Source: Microbacterium aurantiacum (GTDB taxonomy: Bacteria > Actinomycetota > Actinomycetes > Actinomycetales > Microbacteriaceae). Taken from it: a DNA stretch of 64,000 nt. The position numbers were made by a program, and so were the translations under genes. The notes below the pieces were generated by a model, which was not told the DNA's origin, did no database searches, and saw nothing but the letters and a program-made list of their open reading frames with translations. Location: the NCBI RefSeq assembly GCF_002872075.1, contig NZ_PGGU01000016.1:672508-736507 (forward strand), given 5' to 3'. How positions within the stretch are numbered: the first letter of the stretch is position 1; each line of letters begins with the position of its first letter. Below are positions 24,447-32,379 of this stretch, in pieces.

Positions 24447-25468
24447 GCGGACTCCTTGGAGGTGGGTGGGGTGAGCAGGTCGTCGATGAGGATGCGGATG
24501 CGGGCGGCGATGTCGTCACGGATGGCTTCGACGCCTTCTGCAGACGCGAGTGCAGGATCGCCGACGGCCCAGTCCTCGTAGCGGACGCCGGGGATGACGG
24601 GACAGACGTCGCCGCACCCCATCGTGATGACGACATCGGCCGCGCGGACGGCATCATCGGTGAGCGGTTTGGGGAAGCGCTCGGATGCGGCGTCTCCCTC
24701 GATCTCGGCGAGGATCGAGCGCACGTGGGGGTGGATGACGTCGGCCGGGCTGGATCCTGCGGAGCGGGCGATGATCCTGCCGCCGGCCGTCTGGTTCACG
24801 AGGGCCGCGGCGAGCTGGGAGCGGCCGGCGTTCGCGACGCAGACGAACAGCACCTGAGGCACGCTCGCGTCGCGGTCGCGGGTGAGGTCGCTCAGGCGCT
24901 GGCGGGCGAAGCGCTCGGTGAGCGGGATCAGGGCTGATGTCACCCTGGCCGACCGGGCGAGAGACGTGTACGACTCGCGGACGGTCATCAGCACCACGCT
25001 CGCCTCGAGCTCGGGAACCTCAGCGGCGAGCTCTTCTGCGAGACGGGTGACCCGGGCGTCGAGGTTCGGGCGCTGCGCCTCGTCAGGTGAGCCGACGCTC
25101 CAGGGGGCCGCCACGGTCGCCGGTGCGAACGAGTCCAGGAGCGTGGTGACGGCGCGCCGGCGGTCGGCCTCGATGCGATACCAGACCCAGGTGCCGCGCC
25201 GCTCGGATGCCAGGACGCCGACATCCTTGAGAACCTTGAGGTGGTGCGAGACCGTTGGCTGCGAGACTTCGGCGAGTTCGGCCAGATCGCAGACACAGGA
25301 TTCACCCCGCGGGTCGGAGGCGATGGCCGACAGCATCCGCAGTCGGAGCGGATCGGAGAGCGCCTTCAGCGTCGTGGCGACGGATGTCGCGGCATCCTGC
25401 CCGATCGCGTGAGTGGCGACGGGGCTGCAATCTGCCGCGAGGCTGAGCGTCTCTCTCTGTATCGACAT
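24443..25468 (-). CDS. Three-domain ArsR repressor-arsenate reductase fusion
   Basis: The 341-residue protein joins an N-terminal ArsR winged helix (residues about 28-112, metal motif ESCVCDL with Cys58 and Cys60, then VSQPTVSHHLKVLKD) to a helical linker (about 135-195, LTERFARQRL) and a C-terminal LMW-phosphatase ArsC domain (FVCVANAGRSQ, Cys210-X5-Arg216; ITMGCGDVCP). The linker resembles the three-helix N-terminal domain of some actinobacterial arsenate reductases. It could sense arsenite and reduce arsenate in one chain. CAATAT (25480-25475) lies six bases before the ATG. It is followed by stand-alone arsC. Confidence 0.93.
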   Translation of the reverse strand: MSIQRETLSLAADCSPVATHAIGQDAATSVATTLKALSDPLRLRMLSAIASDPRGESCVCDLAELAEVSQPTVSHHLKVLKDVGVLASERRGTWVWYRIEADRRRAVTTLLDSFAPATVAAPWSVGSPDEAQRPNLDARVTRLAEELAAEVPELEASVVLMTVRESYTSLARSARVTSALIPLTERFARQRLSDLTRDRDASVPQVLFVCVANAGRSQLAAALVNQTAGGRIIARSAGSSPADVIHPHVRSILAEIEGDAASERFPKPLTDDAVRAADVVITMGCGDVCPVIPGVRYEDWAVGDPALASAEGVEAIRDDIAARIRILIDDLLTPPTSKESA

Positions 25469-25475
25469 GTGTCTA

Positions 25476-25492
25476 TATTGACGCCTATCGAT
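25476..25492 (-). promoter_or_regulatory. Candidate ArsR operator in the fusion-gene promoter
   Basis: On the minus strand ATCGA-N5-GTCAATA lies just before the start codon and overlaps the -10. The same bipartite word is found at 27979-27995 before the separate arsR, suggesting a shared repressor. Confidence 0.55.
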
Positions 25493-25580
25493 TCAAGATG
25501 CAATGCGGGCGCGTCTATTTCACCAGCAGTTCATCTTCGAGCGATGCGCCGGAATCGAATCGCTGGTCGAGGATTCAAAG

Positions 25581-25622
25581 AATGGTCAGCAATCACTGTA
25601 TATTCATCGGATGCTGACCATT
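25581..25622. promoter_or_regulatory. Operator of the CmtR-like repressor gene
   Basis: AATGGTCAGCA (25581-25591) and TGCTGACCATT (25612-25622) are a perfect 11-bp inverted repeat 20 bases apart. They bracket the -10 (TATATT, 25599-25604) and the ATG at 25611. Confidence 0.75.
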
Positions 25623-25970
25623 GCCTCCCGCCTCGATGTGATGAACCGGCTCGGCCGCGCGATGGCCGATCCGACGCGATCGCGCATCCTCATGACGCTC
25701 ATCGACGGGCCGAGCTATCCCGCCGTACTGTCGCGCGGGCTGGGACTGTCCCGCTCGAACGTCTCGAATCACCTGACCTGCCTGCGCGACTGCGGCATCG
25801 TGGTCGCAGAACCCGAGGGGCGGCAGACACGCTACGAGATCGCCGACCCTCATCTCGCCGCTGCCCTGACGGCTCTCGTCGACGTGACACTCGCCGTCGA
25901 CGAGAACGCCCCCTGCGTGGATGCCACGTGCTCGATCCCCGGATGCTGCGGAACGAGCACCGACGCATGA
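25611..25970 (+). CDS. CmtR-like Cd(II)/Pb(II)-sensing ArsR-family repressor
   Basis: The 119-residue winged-helix protein keeps the three metal ligands of Mycobacterium tuberculosis CmtR at the same numbers: Cys57 and Cys61 in the recognition helix (LTCLRDC) and Cys102 in the tail (APCVDATC). Extra cysteines follow (SIPGCCG). In CmtR, metal binding releases the operator and derepresses an efflux gene. ATG 25611 lies six bases after TATATT (25599-25604), so the mRNA is probably leaderless. The gene overlaps the downstream transporter as ATGA. Confidence 0.93.
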   Translation: MLTIASRLDVMNRLGRAMADPTRSRILMTLIDGPSYPAVLSRGLGLSRSNVSNHLTCLRDCGIVVAEPEGRQTRYEIADPHLAAALTALVDVTLAVDENAPCVDATCSIPGCCGTSTDA

Positions 25971-26614
25971 CCGCGCTGACGGGCGACCGGCGTGCCCTGC
26001 TGCGCCGGCGGGTCCGCTTCATCGTCGCATTCACGATCACCTACAACGTGATCGAGGGGATCATCGCGGTGGGGGCGGGGGTCGCCGCCTCCTCGGCGGC
26101 GCTCATCGGATTCGGTCTCGACTCGGCGGTGGAGGTGCTCTCCGCGGCCGCGATCGCCTGGCAGTTCACCCGGAAGAGCCCCGAGCACTGGGAGAAGGCC
26201 ACCGTCCGCGCCGTCGGCCTCGCGTTCTTCCTCCTGGCCGCGTACGTGGCGATCGACGTCGTTCTCAGCCTGATCGATCAGAACGGCCCCGAGCACAGCC
26301 CGTTCGGCCTGGGGATCACGGCGCTCAGCCTGATCGTCATGCCGCTGCTGGCCTGGTTCGAGATGCGCACCGGCCGCGAGCTGGGATCGAAGAGCGTGAT
26401 GGCTGACGCCAAGCAGCTCATCCTGTGCGTCTACCTCTCCGGCGCCGTCTTCCTCGGCCTCGTCCTCAACGCCGTGCTCGGCTGGTGGTGGGCGGACTCC
26501 GCAGCCGCCCTGGTCGTCGCACTCCTTGCCGTCCGGGAAGGCATCGAGGCCTGGCGCGGCGACATCGAGTCACCGTTCGAGGTGCTCGAGGAGCTCGAGC
26601 ACGAAGACGCCTGA
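25967..26614 (+). CDS. Cation diffusion facilitator-like metal transporter
   Basis: The 215-residue membrane protein has five or six helices and CDF-like features: GFGLDSAVEVLSAAAIAWQF with an Asp in helix II and VMADAKQLILCVYLSG near the fifth helix, where CDF metal-site residues lie. It is shorter than most CDF exporters because the cytoplasmic C-terminal metal-binding domain is absent. Co-translation with the CmtR-like sensor suggests efflux of cadmium or lead, possibly zinc. It is convergent with the flavoprotein gene, 13 bases apart. Confidence 0.85.
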   Translation: MTALTGDRRALLRRRVRFIVAFTITYNVIEGIIAVGAGVAASSAALIGFGLDSAVEVLSAAAIAWQFTRKSPEHWEKATVRAVGLAFFLLAAYVAIDVVLSLIDQNGPEHSPFGLGITALSLIVMPLLAWFEMRTGRELGSKSVMADAKQLILCVYLSGAVFLGLVLNAVLGWWWADSAAALVVALLAVREGIEAWRGDIESPFEVLEELEHEDA

Positions 26615-26627
26615 GCGCCTCAGCGCC

Positions 26628-27929
26628 TCACACGGAAGCGCCCACCGGCCGCCCGATCTGCTGTACCGCCGGGGCGGCGCAGCATCCGCTCGATGCATCG
26701 TCGAAGTCGCCGGAGCCGCCGCAGACCCCCGTCTCGGGAAGAGCCAGCTCGTTGCGCGCTGCAGCCTCGTGGTCACCGGCGAGGTGGGCGACCACGCTGC
26801 GCACCTGCTCGTACCCGGTCAGCGCCAGGAACGTCGGCGCGCGGCCGTAGGACTTCACGCCCACGATGAAGAAGCCGGGCTCGGGCTGCGCGAGCTGACG
26901 TGCCCCCGTCGCTGCGACCGAGCCGCAGGAGTGGATGTTCGGGTCGATGTCGGCGGCGATGCCGGAGACGGCGTCGAGCACCGGGTCGAGGTCGATGCGG
27001 AGTTCGCGCAGGATGCTCGTGTCCGGCCGGAAACCGGTGAGGGCGTAGACATGCGCGACGTCGGCGACCTCCCGGCCGTCCTCCGCGACGATCGTGAGCG
27101 CATCGGCATCCTTCCGGAATGCGGCGACGCGGAAGCCGGTCACCAGCTCCACAACGCCCGATTCGATCACCTTGCGGGCGCGTGACCCGAGCGCAGCGCG
27201 CTCCGGGAGGTCGTCTCCGGCGCCCCCTCCGAACACGTTCGTCGCACTGCCGCGGCGCAGCAGCCAGGTCACGCGCGTGCCGGGCGCGCGGCGCGCGAGT
27301 TCGCTGAGCCGCAGGACGGCATGCGTGGCGGAGTGCCCGGCGCCCACGACGACCACGTGCCGACCGGCAAGCTTCGACACGTCATCCGGGATGCGGTAGG
27401 AGATTCGGTCCGCAGCCCGGGACTCGCCGAGGGCGGCGAAGCCGTCGGCGCCGGCCGGGTTAGGGAGCGACCAAGTACCGCTCGCGTCGATGACAGCACG
27501 GGCGAGGATGCGGGCGTCGGCCCCGTTCGCATCCATGGTGTGCACGACGAACGGCTGGCTCTTGCGACCGCCCTCGACGACCTTGTCGCGGCCCTGGCGG
27601 GAGATGCCGGTCACGGTGGTCGCGTACCGGACCCGCTCACCGAGTGCATCCGCAAGTGGTGCGAGGTACTCGTCCACCCACGAGGCGCCCGTCGGATAGC
27701 CGGATGCCGGGGCGCTCCATCCGGTCGGCTCGAGAAGGTGACGGCCCGCGGCATCGGTGAGTTCCGGCCAGGCCGAGAAGAGGCGGACGTGCCCCCATTC
27801 CGACACCGCCGCAGCGGGGCCGGTGCCGCGTTCGACGACGACGACGTCCAGATCGCGCTCGACCAGGTGTGCGGCGGCGGCCAGGCCCTGCGGGCCGGCG
27901 CCGATGACGACGACAGGAAGCTCAGACAT
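26628..27929 (-). CDS. FAD/NAD(P)-binding flavoprotein (ArsO-like)
   Basis: The 433-residue protein has two dinucleotide-binding sites: VVVIGAGPQGLAAA at the N-terminus for FAD and VVVVGAGHSATHAV near residue 195 for NAD(P). YALTGFRPDTS and VGVKSYGRAPTF follow, and a Cys-rich tail (TGVCGG...SSGCCAAP) may bind metal. Such flavoproteins recur in actinobacterial arsenic clusters (sometimes called ArsO). The location between two arsenic regulators supports that role, but the reaction is unproven. GAGGAG lies upstream of the ATG at 27929. It diverges from arsR. Confidence 0.85.
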   Translation of the reverse strand: MSELPVVVIGAGPQGLAAAAHLVERDLDVVVVERGTGPAAAVSEWGHVRLFSAWPELTDAAGRHLLEPTGWSAPASGYPTGASWVDEYLAPLADALGERVRYATTVTGISRQGRDKVVEGGRKSQPFVVHTMDANGADARILARAVIDASGTWSLPNPAGADGFAALGESRAADRISYRIPDDVSKLAGRHVVVVGAGHSATHAVLRLSELARRAPGTRVTWLLRRGSATNVFGGGAGDDLPERAALGSRARKVIESGVVELVTGFRVAAFRKDADALTIVAEDGREVADVAHVYALTGFRPDTSILRELRIDLDPVLDAVSGIAADIDPNIHSCGSVAATGARQLAQPEPGFFIVGVKSYGRAPTFLALTGYEQVRSVVAHLAGDHEAAARNELALPETGVCGGSGDFDDASSGCCAAPAVQQIGRPVGASV

Positions 27930-27949
27930 CACATCTCCTCAGATTGAGA

Positions 27950-27995
27950 TTCATCGATATGACGACTGTCGCGCATCTATCGAAGAATGTCAATA
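27950..27995. promoter_or_regulatory. ArsR operator region between the flavoprotein gene and arsR
   Basis: TTCATCGATA (27950-27959) and TATCGAAGAA (27978-27987) form an inverted repeat matching at nine of ten positions. The second arm begins the bipartite word ATCGA-N5-GTCAATA (27979-27995) also seen before the ArsR-ArsC fusion. A repressor here could control both divergent genes. Confidence 0.6.
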
Positions 27996-28012
27996 CGTGG
28001 CACAATGAAGAT

Positions 28013-28354
28013 GTGAGCCTGCCAACGACCATCGAAGCGCCGGCATGCTGCGTGCCGCCGCTCACGTCTTCTCTCACTGCCGAAGACGCCGAGCGCATCG
28101 CGCATGTCTTCAAGGCGCTCGGCGATCCGACGCGCGTTCGCCTGCTCTCGCTCATCGCCGCCTCCGACGGCGGTGAGGCCTGCATCTGCGATCTCATCGA
28201 TCCGGTCGGTCTCTCGCAGGGCACCGTCTCACACCACATGAAGCTGCTCGCCGATGCCGGATTCGTCACCCGCGAGCAGCGTGGCAAATGGGCCTACTTC
28301 GCGCTCACCGAGGGTGCGCTGGATGCCGCGGCCGACGCGCTGCGCTCCCTCTGA
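28013..28354 (+). CDS. arsR: ArsR arsenic-responsive repressor
   Basis: The 113-residue winged-helix protein has CC at 12-13 and a classical metal motif EACICDL (Cys57, Cys59), then LSQGTVSHHMKLLADAGFV as recognition helix. Pairing of N-terminal and helix-3 cysteines resembles As(III) sites in actinobacterial ArsR proteins. GTG 28013 is chosen because CACAAT (28001-28006) lies six bases upstream. It diverges from the flavoprotein gene and probably regulates it, and perhaps the ArsR-ArsC fusion through the shared operator word. Downstream lies a stretch of gene remnants. Confidence 0.92.
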   Translation: MSLPTTIEAPACCVPPLTSSLTAEDAERIAHVFKALGDPTRVRLLSLIAASDGGEACICDLIDPVGLSQGTVSHHMKLLADAGFVTREQRGKWAYFALTEGALDAAADALRSL

Positions 28355-28377
28355 CCTGGCCGATCACCCGCGGAGCT

Positions 28378-28476
28378 TCAGGTTCCGCTGATCGCACGCC
28401 CGGTGTCGTACGCCCACATCGCGGCTTCGACACGAGTGCGCAGCCCCAGCTTGCTGACGAACAGCACTCCGAGGCC
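28378..28476 (-). pseudogene. Remnant: C-terminus of a LuxR-family response regulator
   Basis: Translated on the minus strand this reads GLGVLFVSKLGLRTRVEAAM then WAYDTGRAISGT and a stop. This is the end of a NarL/LuxR-type DNA-binding domain (compare the usual SKLGLRDRVQAVVFAYE). There is no start and no upstream domain; an in-frame stop separates it from the next remnant. It must be the leftover of a deleted gene. Confidence 0.78.
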
Positions 28477-28557
28477 TCAGCGCAGCTGTGCGAACTTCTC
28501 GACGTTCACCGTGGAGCCGACGACGAGGACCGTGTCGCCCTCATGCAGGACGTGGGA
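28477..28557 (-). pseudogene. Remnant: C-terminal TrkA-C-like fragment
   Basis: The minus strand reads SHVLHEGDTVLVVGSTVNVE then KFAQLR and a stop at 28477-28479. The pattern resembles the end of a TrkA-C regulatory domain found on potassium channels and antiporters. It has no start and directly abuts the lacI stop (28559), so the three-way junction looks like a deletion scar. Confidence 0.6.
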
Positions 28558-28558
28558 A

Positions 28559-29569
28559 TTACAGTCGCGCGGTGGTTCCCCGCACGTTCAACTCGAACGG
28601 CAGAGCCGCTGGCGCGCGCGCCGGCGCCGCATCCGTCGCCGCGAGCTTGGCGAGCACCGCATCGGCCGCACGTTCGCCCTGCCCGAGCGGGAACTGGTCG
28701 ACGGTCGTGAGTTGGAAGAACTCGCCCAGTTCATGCCCGTCGATGCCGACGACCGAGAGATCCTCCGGCACACGGAAGCCCAGGTCCCGTGCGGCGAGGA
28801 TCGCACCGATCGCCATCTCGTCGGATGCCGCGAACACCGCCGTCGGGCGGGGGCCAGGTCGTCCGAGCAGCTGCTTGGCCGCTCGGTAGCCGCCGCCGAC
28901 GGTGAAGTCGGCGGGTTCGAGGAAGGCGTGGTTCAGGGGGATCCCGGCCTTCACGAGTGCCTTCTCGAACCCGAGGCGGCGGTGGGTGGGGATGTGGAAG
29001 TCGAGATCGAACTCCGGATTCGCGCCGATGTGCGCGATGTCGCGATGACCGAGGCCGATCAGATGCTCGGTGGCCAACTGCGCCACGGCGACGTCGTCGA
29101 CGGTGAGCGTGTCGAGGTTCGGGTTGGGCCCGCCGATCGCGATGACCGGAAGGCCGAGCTCAAGCAGCCGGCGCGTCTCGTTCTCGTCGAGCTCGATGGA
29201 GACGGCGATGACGGCATCCACCCGCTGGCGCCGCAGGAAGGTGTCGAAGACCTCGTTGCGGACGTCTCTGTCCTGCGTGATGTTGTAGAGCGTGATGTCG
29301 TAGCCCTGGCGCATCAGGGCGCTGGACACCCCGGAGAGAACGGCGCTGAAGAACCAGCGATCGAGGAAGGGCACGATGACGCCGATGTTCTTCGTCCGCC
29401 CCGACGCCAGACTCGACGCGCGCGAGGAGACGACGTAGCCGAGTTCCTGCGCGGCCACCCGCACCCGTTCCCGGGCGGATTCCGAGACGTGCCCGCGCCC
29501 GCTGAGGGCGCGCGAGACCGTCGCCGTGGAGACGCCGGCCAGTCGCGCGACCTCATCGATGCTCGCCAT
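28559..29569 (-). CDS. LacI-family regulator of the alpha-glucosidase gene
   Basis: The 336-residue protein has an N-terminal LacI helix-turn-helix (ASIDEVARLAGVSTATVSRALSG) with hinge helix, and a periplasmic-binding-protein-like sugar-sensing domain (IGVIVPFLDRWFFSAVLSG...FAASDEMAIGAI...VVGIDGHELGEFF). It starts 10 bases after the GH13 stop, so the two are one operon. The target is probably the TGCAAACGCTTACA site before the glucosidase gene. The inducer is likely a maltose- or isomaltose-type sugar. Confidence 0.93.
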   Translation of the reverse strand: MASIDEVARLAGVSTATVSRALSGRGHVSESARERVRVAAQELGYVVSSRASSLASGRTKNIGVIVPFLDRWFFSAVLSGVSSALMRQGYDITLYNITQDRDVRNEVFDTFLRRQRVDAVIAVSIELDENETRRLLELGLPVIAIGGPNPNLDTLTVDDVAVAQLATEHLIGLGHRDIAHIGANPEFDLDFHIPTHRRLGFEKALVKAGIPLNHAFLEPADFTVGGGYRAAKQLLGRPGPRPTAVFAASDEMAIGAILAARDLGFRVPEDLSVVGIDGHELGEFFQLTTVDQFPLGQGERAADAVLAKLAATDAAPARAPAALPFELNVRGTTARL

Positions 29570-29579
29570 GGGGTGGCGT

Positions 29580-31241
29580 TCAGGCCTTGGTGTACCAGGC
29601 GGCGGTGTCGACCGGAAGCGACGTGCCGTCGAACGGCCGGCTCTGCAGCAGGAACGTGACGTCGTCGCCGAGCTCGATCGGCTCGGTGCCGAGGTTGGCC
29701 ACGACATGGACGTCGCCGCGACGGAATGCCACTGCATCGGCTCCGGCGTCCTCCCACACGAGAGATCCGGTGCCGAATCCGTGCTCACGGCGAGCGGCGA
29801 GCAGCTCCTTGTACAGCGACAGGGTCGAAGTGGGATTGGTGCTCTCGACCGCGCGGGCGTACTGCGCCCACTCTGCGGGCTGCGGCAGCCACGAGGCGCC
29901 GGTGTCGTTGAAGCCGAATGCCGGAGCATCCGCCTCCCACGGCAACGGGACGCGGCAGCCGTCGCGGCCGTAGCGCTCGCCGTTCGTGCGGAACCAGGTC
30001 GGGTCCTGCCGGAACTCGTCCGGGATCTCCATCGCCTCAGGCAGCCCGAGCTCTTCACCCTGATACAGGTACGAGGAACCGGGGAGCGCGAGCATCAGCG
30101 TAGTCGCCGCGCGGGCGCGGGCGAGGCCCACTGCGGTGTCCGGCTTGTCAGGCGTCTCCGGTCCGATGCCCTCGCCCTGCGGGTTCTCGGACGTCAGTGC
30201 CAGACGCGAGGCGTGACGGACGACGTCGTGGTTCGAGAGCACCCAGGTGCTGGGGGCGCCGACCTTGCCGAACTCGTCGAGCGACTCGCGGATGACGTCG
30301 CCGAGGGCCTTCGCGTCCCACGGGGTCATCAGGTAGGGGAAGTTGAAGGTCTGGTGCATCTCGTCGGGGCGCACCCAGAGCGCCGTCTTGGAGAGGGTCG
30401 GCAGCCAGGCCTCGCCGCAGAGAGCCCGGTCGCCGTCGTACTCGGCAAGCAGCTCGTGCCAGTCGCGGTAGATGTCGTGCACCTCGTCCTGGCCCCAGTA
30501 GGGCACGTTCTCCTCGCCGCCGCCCATCGAGTCGGCATCCTCCACCGGGGCGTAGTCGGGAAGGCCGGCCTCCTTGACCATGCCGTGCGCGACGTCGACG
30601 CGGAAGCCGTCGACTCCGCGGTCGAGCCAGAAGCGCAGGATCGACCGGAACTCCTCGCGGACCTCGGCGTTCGTCCAGTCGAAGTCGGGCTGGGTCGGGT
30701 CGAAGATGTGCAGGTACCACTGGCCGGGCGTGCCGTCGGGCTCGGTCACGCGCTCCCACATGCCGCCGCCGAAGACGGACTCCCAGTTGTTCGGGGGGAG
30801 GTCGCCGTTCTCGCCGCGGCCGTCGCGGAACACGTAGCGTCCGCGTTCGCGGCTTCCGGGCGCGGCCTTCAGCGCCTCCTGGAACCAGACGTGCTGGTCG
30901 GACGAGTGGTTGGGGACGAGGTCGACGATGACGCGGATGCCGCGGGCATGCGCCTGCGCGAGCATCTCGTCGAAGTCGGCGAGCGTGCCGAAGATCGGGT
31001 CGACGTCGCGGTAGTCGGCGACGTCGTAGCCCGCGTCCTTCTGCGGGCTCGTCATGAACGGACTCAGCCAGATCGCGTCGATGCCCAGGTCCTGCAGGTC
31101 GTCGAGGCGCGAGGTGATCCCGGGAAGATCGCCGATGCCGTCGCCGGAAGCGTCGGCGAACGATCGGGGGTAGATCTGGTAGATGACCGCACTGCGCCAC
31201 CACTCGGAACCGGGGGCTGCGATCTGCTCAAGCTGTGCCAT
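29580..31241 (-). CDS. GH13 alpha-glucosidase (oligo-1,6-glucosidase type)
   Basis: The 553-residue cytoplasmic enzyme hydrolyses alpha-glucosidic bonds at non-reducing ends. GH13 regions are clear: DLVPNHSSDQH (I), GFRVDVAHG with the nucleophile Asp (II), CGEAWLP with the acid/base Glu (III) and VLSNHDVVRHASR with the third Asp (IV). Val after the nucleophile region favours an alpha-1,4/1,6 disaccharide preference, but exact specificity is open. ATG 31241 lies six bases after TACTCT (31253-31248), a leaderless arrangement, with a LacI-type operator just upstream. No sugar transporter is adjacent. Confidence 0.95.
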   Translation of the reverse strand: MAQLEQIAAPGSEWWRSAVIYQIYPRSFADASGDGIGDLPGITSRLDDLQDLGIDAIWLSPFMTSPQKDAGYDVADYRDVDPIFGTLADFDEMLAQAHARGIRVIVDLVPNHSSDQHVWFQEALKAAPGSRERGRYVFRDGRGENGDLPPNNWESVFGGGMWERVTEPDGTPGQWYLHIFDPTQPDFDWTNAEVREEFRSILRFWLDRGVDGFRVDVAHGMVKEAGLPDYAPVEDADSMGGGEENVPYWGQDEVHDIYRDWHELLAEYDGDRALCGEAWLPTLSKTALWVRPDEMHQTFNFPYLMTPWDAKALGDVIRESLDEFGKVGAPSTWVLSNHDVVRHASRLALTSENPQGEGIGPETPDKPDTAVGLARARAATTLMLALPGSSYLYQGEELGLPEAMEIPDEFRQDPTWFRTNGERYGRDGCRVPLPWEADAPAFGFNDTGASWLPQPAEWAQYARAVESTNPTSTLSLYKELLAARREHGFGTGSLVWEDAGADAVAFRRGDVHVVANLGTEPIELGDDVTFLLQSRPFDGTSLPVDTAAWYTKA

Positions 31242-31254
31242 GGGATCAGAGTAG

Positions 31255-31268
31255 TGCAAACGCTTACA
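31255..31268. promoter_or_regulatory. LacI-family operator at the glucosidase promoter
   Basis: TGCAAACGCTTACA fits the LacI/CcpA-type consensus TGNAANCGNTNNCA at every fixed position. It lies two bases upstream of the -10, where a repressor would block the leaderless promoter. Confidence 0.85.
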
Positions 31269-31325
31269 GCACTGGTAGGCGCGGGATCGAATCGGTTCGC
31301 CTTGGGACGCCGGAGCGCCGAGCGA

Positions 31326-32252
31326 TCAGTTCCCGAGAACGATGTTGAGCGGTTCTTCGCCCTTCAGCATCCTTTCGATCTGCCTGCGGATCAGGCGGGC
31401 GATCCGTGGATTCATCGCGGTGGATGCGCCGCCGACGTGCGGGGAGATCAGCACTCCCTCGGTCTTCCAGAGCGGATGCCCCTCCGGGAGCGGCTCGGGG
31501 TCGACGACGTCGAGTGCCGCGCGGATGCGCCCCTCCTGCCGCACGAGTGCGTCGGTGTCGACGAGGGTGCCGCGGCCGACGTTGACCAGGAGCGCGCCGT
31601 CGCGCATCAGCGACAGGGTCTCGTCGTCGAAGAGGTGCCGGGTCTCGTCGCCGCCGGGCAGCGTGAGCACCACGATCTCGGCGTCCGGGAGGAGGGCGGC
31701 GAGCTCGTCGATCCCGTGCACCGCCAACTCGCCGAGCCTGTCGTGCCGGATCGTGCGAGCGGTGCGCGCGACCACGGTGAGCTCGACCTCGAAGGGCTGC
31801 AGTCGCACGGCGATCGCCTCGCCGACGCCGCCGAACCCGACCAGGAGCACCCGGCGGTCGGCGAGGCTCTCGGCGAACACCGGCGACCACTCGGCGCGAT
31901 CCTGCGCGAGGACGAACCGCGGGAACTGCCGCTGCGAGGCGAGCATGAGGGCCATCGCGAGTTCGGCGGTCGAGGTCTCGTGCACGCTGGCGGCGTTGGC
32001 GAAGAGCAGGCCGGAGGGCAGGCTGTCCGCGACGCCGTCATAGCCGATCGACTGGCTCTGCACCAGGCCCACATCGAGCCCTCGAAGGGCGCCGAGGACG
32101 GAGGAACCGCCCATGTACGGGGGCACGACGATGTCGAGGCGATCGCGGGGCGCCGGGGACTGCATGTCCCAGATCAGCAGCTCCGCGCCCTCCGGAACGG
32201 AGCCGATGTTCTCGGCGAGACGGGCATGGGGGACGGTGACGACGATGCTCAC
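31326..32252 (-). CDS. D-isomer-specific 2-hydroxyacid dehydrogenase
   Basis: The 308-residue NAD(P)-dependent enzyme interconverts a 2-hydroxyacid and 2-ketoacid. The nucleotide site is VLLVGFGGVGEAIAVRL (near 140); catalytic regions are LVNVGRGTLVD (Arg), DVVDPEPLP (Glu) and LISPHVGGAS (His). GTG 32252 lies six bases after TACGCT (32264-32259), so a leaderless mRNA is expected. It runs in the same direction as the glucosidase gene but is separated from it by the operator region. The substrate is unknown; phosphoglycerate dehydrogenase regulatory domains are absent. Confidence 0.92.
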   Translation of the reverse strand: MSIVVTVPHARLAENIGSVPEGAELLIWDMQSPAPRDRLDIVVPPYMGGSSVLGALRGLDVGLVQSQSIGYDGVADSLPSGLLFANAASVHETSTAELAMALMLASQRQFPRFVLAQDRAEWSPVFAESLADRRVLLVGFGGVGEAIAVRLQPFEVELTVVARTARTIRHDRLGELAVHGIDELAALLPDAEIVVLTLPGGDETRHLFDDETLSLMRDGALLVNVGRGTLVDTDALVRQEGRIRAALDVVDPEPLPEGHPLWKTEGVLISPHVGGASTAMNPRIARLIRRQIERMLKGEEPLNIVLGN

Positions 32253-32379
32253 CCTTCGAGCGTAGTCGCGGCATCCGGATGCGTGTCATCTGTTGCGGCG
32301 TGCTCGCGGCGAGTAGCGTCGGGGGCACATCGCGTCAGTGATGTGCGTGTCTTGAGCGGTATCGAGGCGAGGAGAGATC

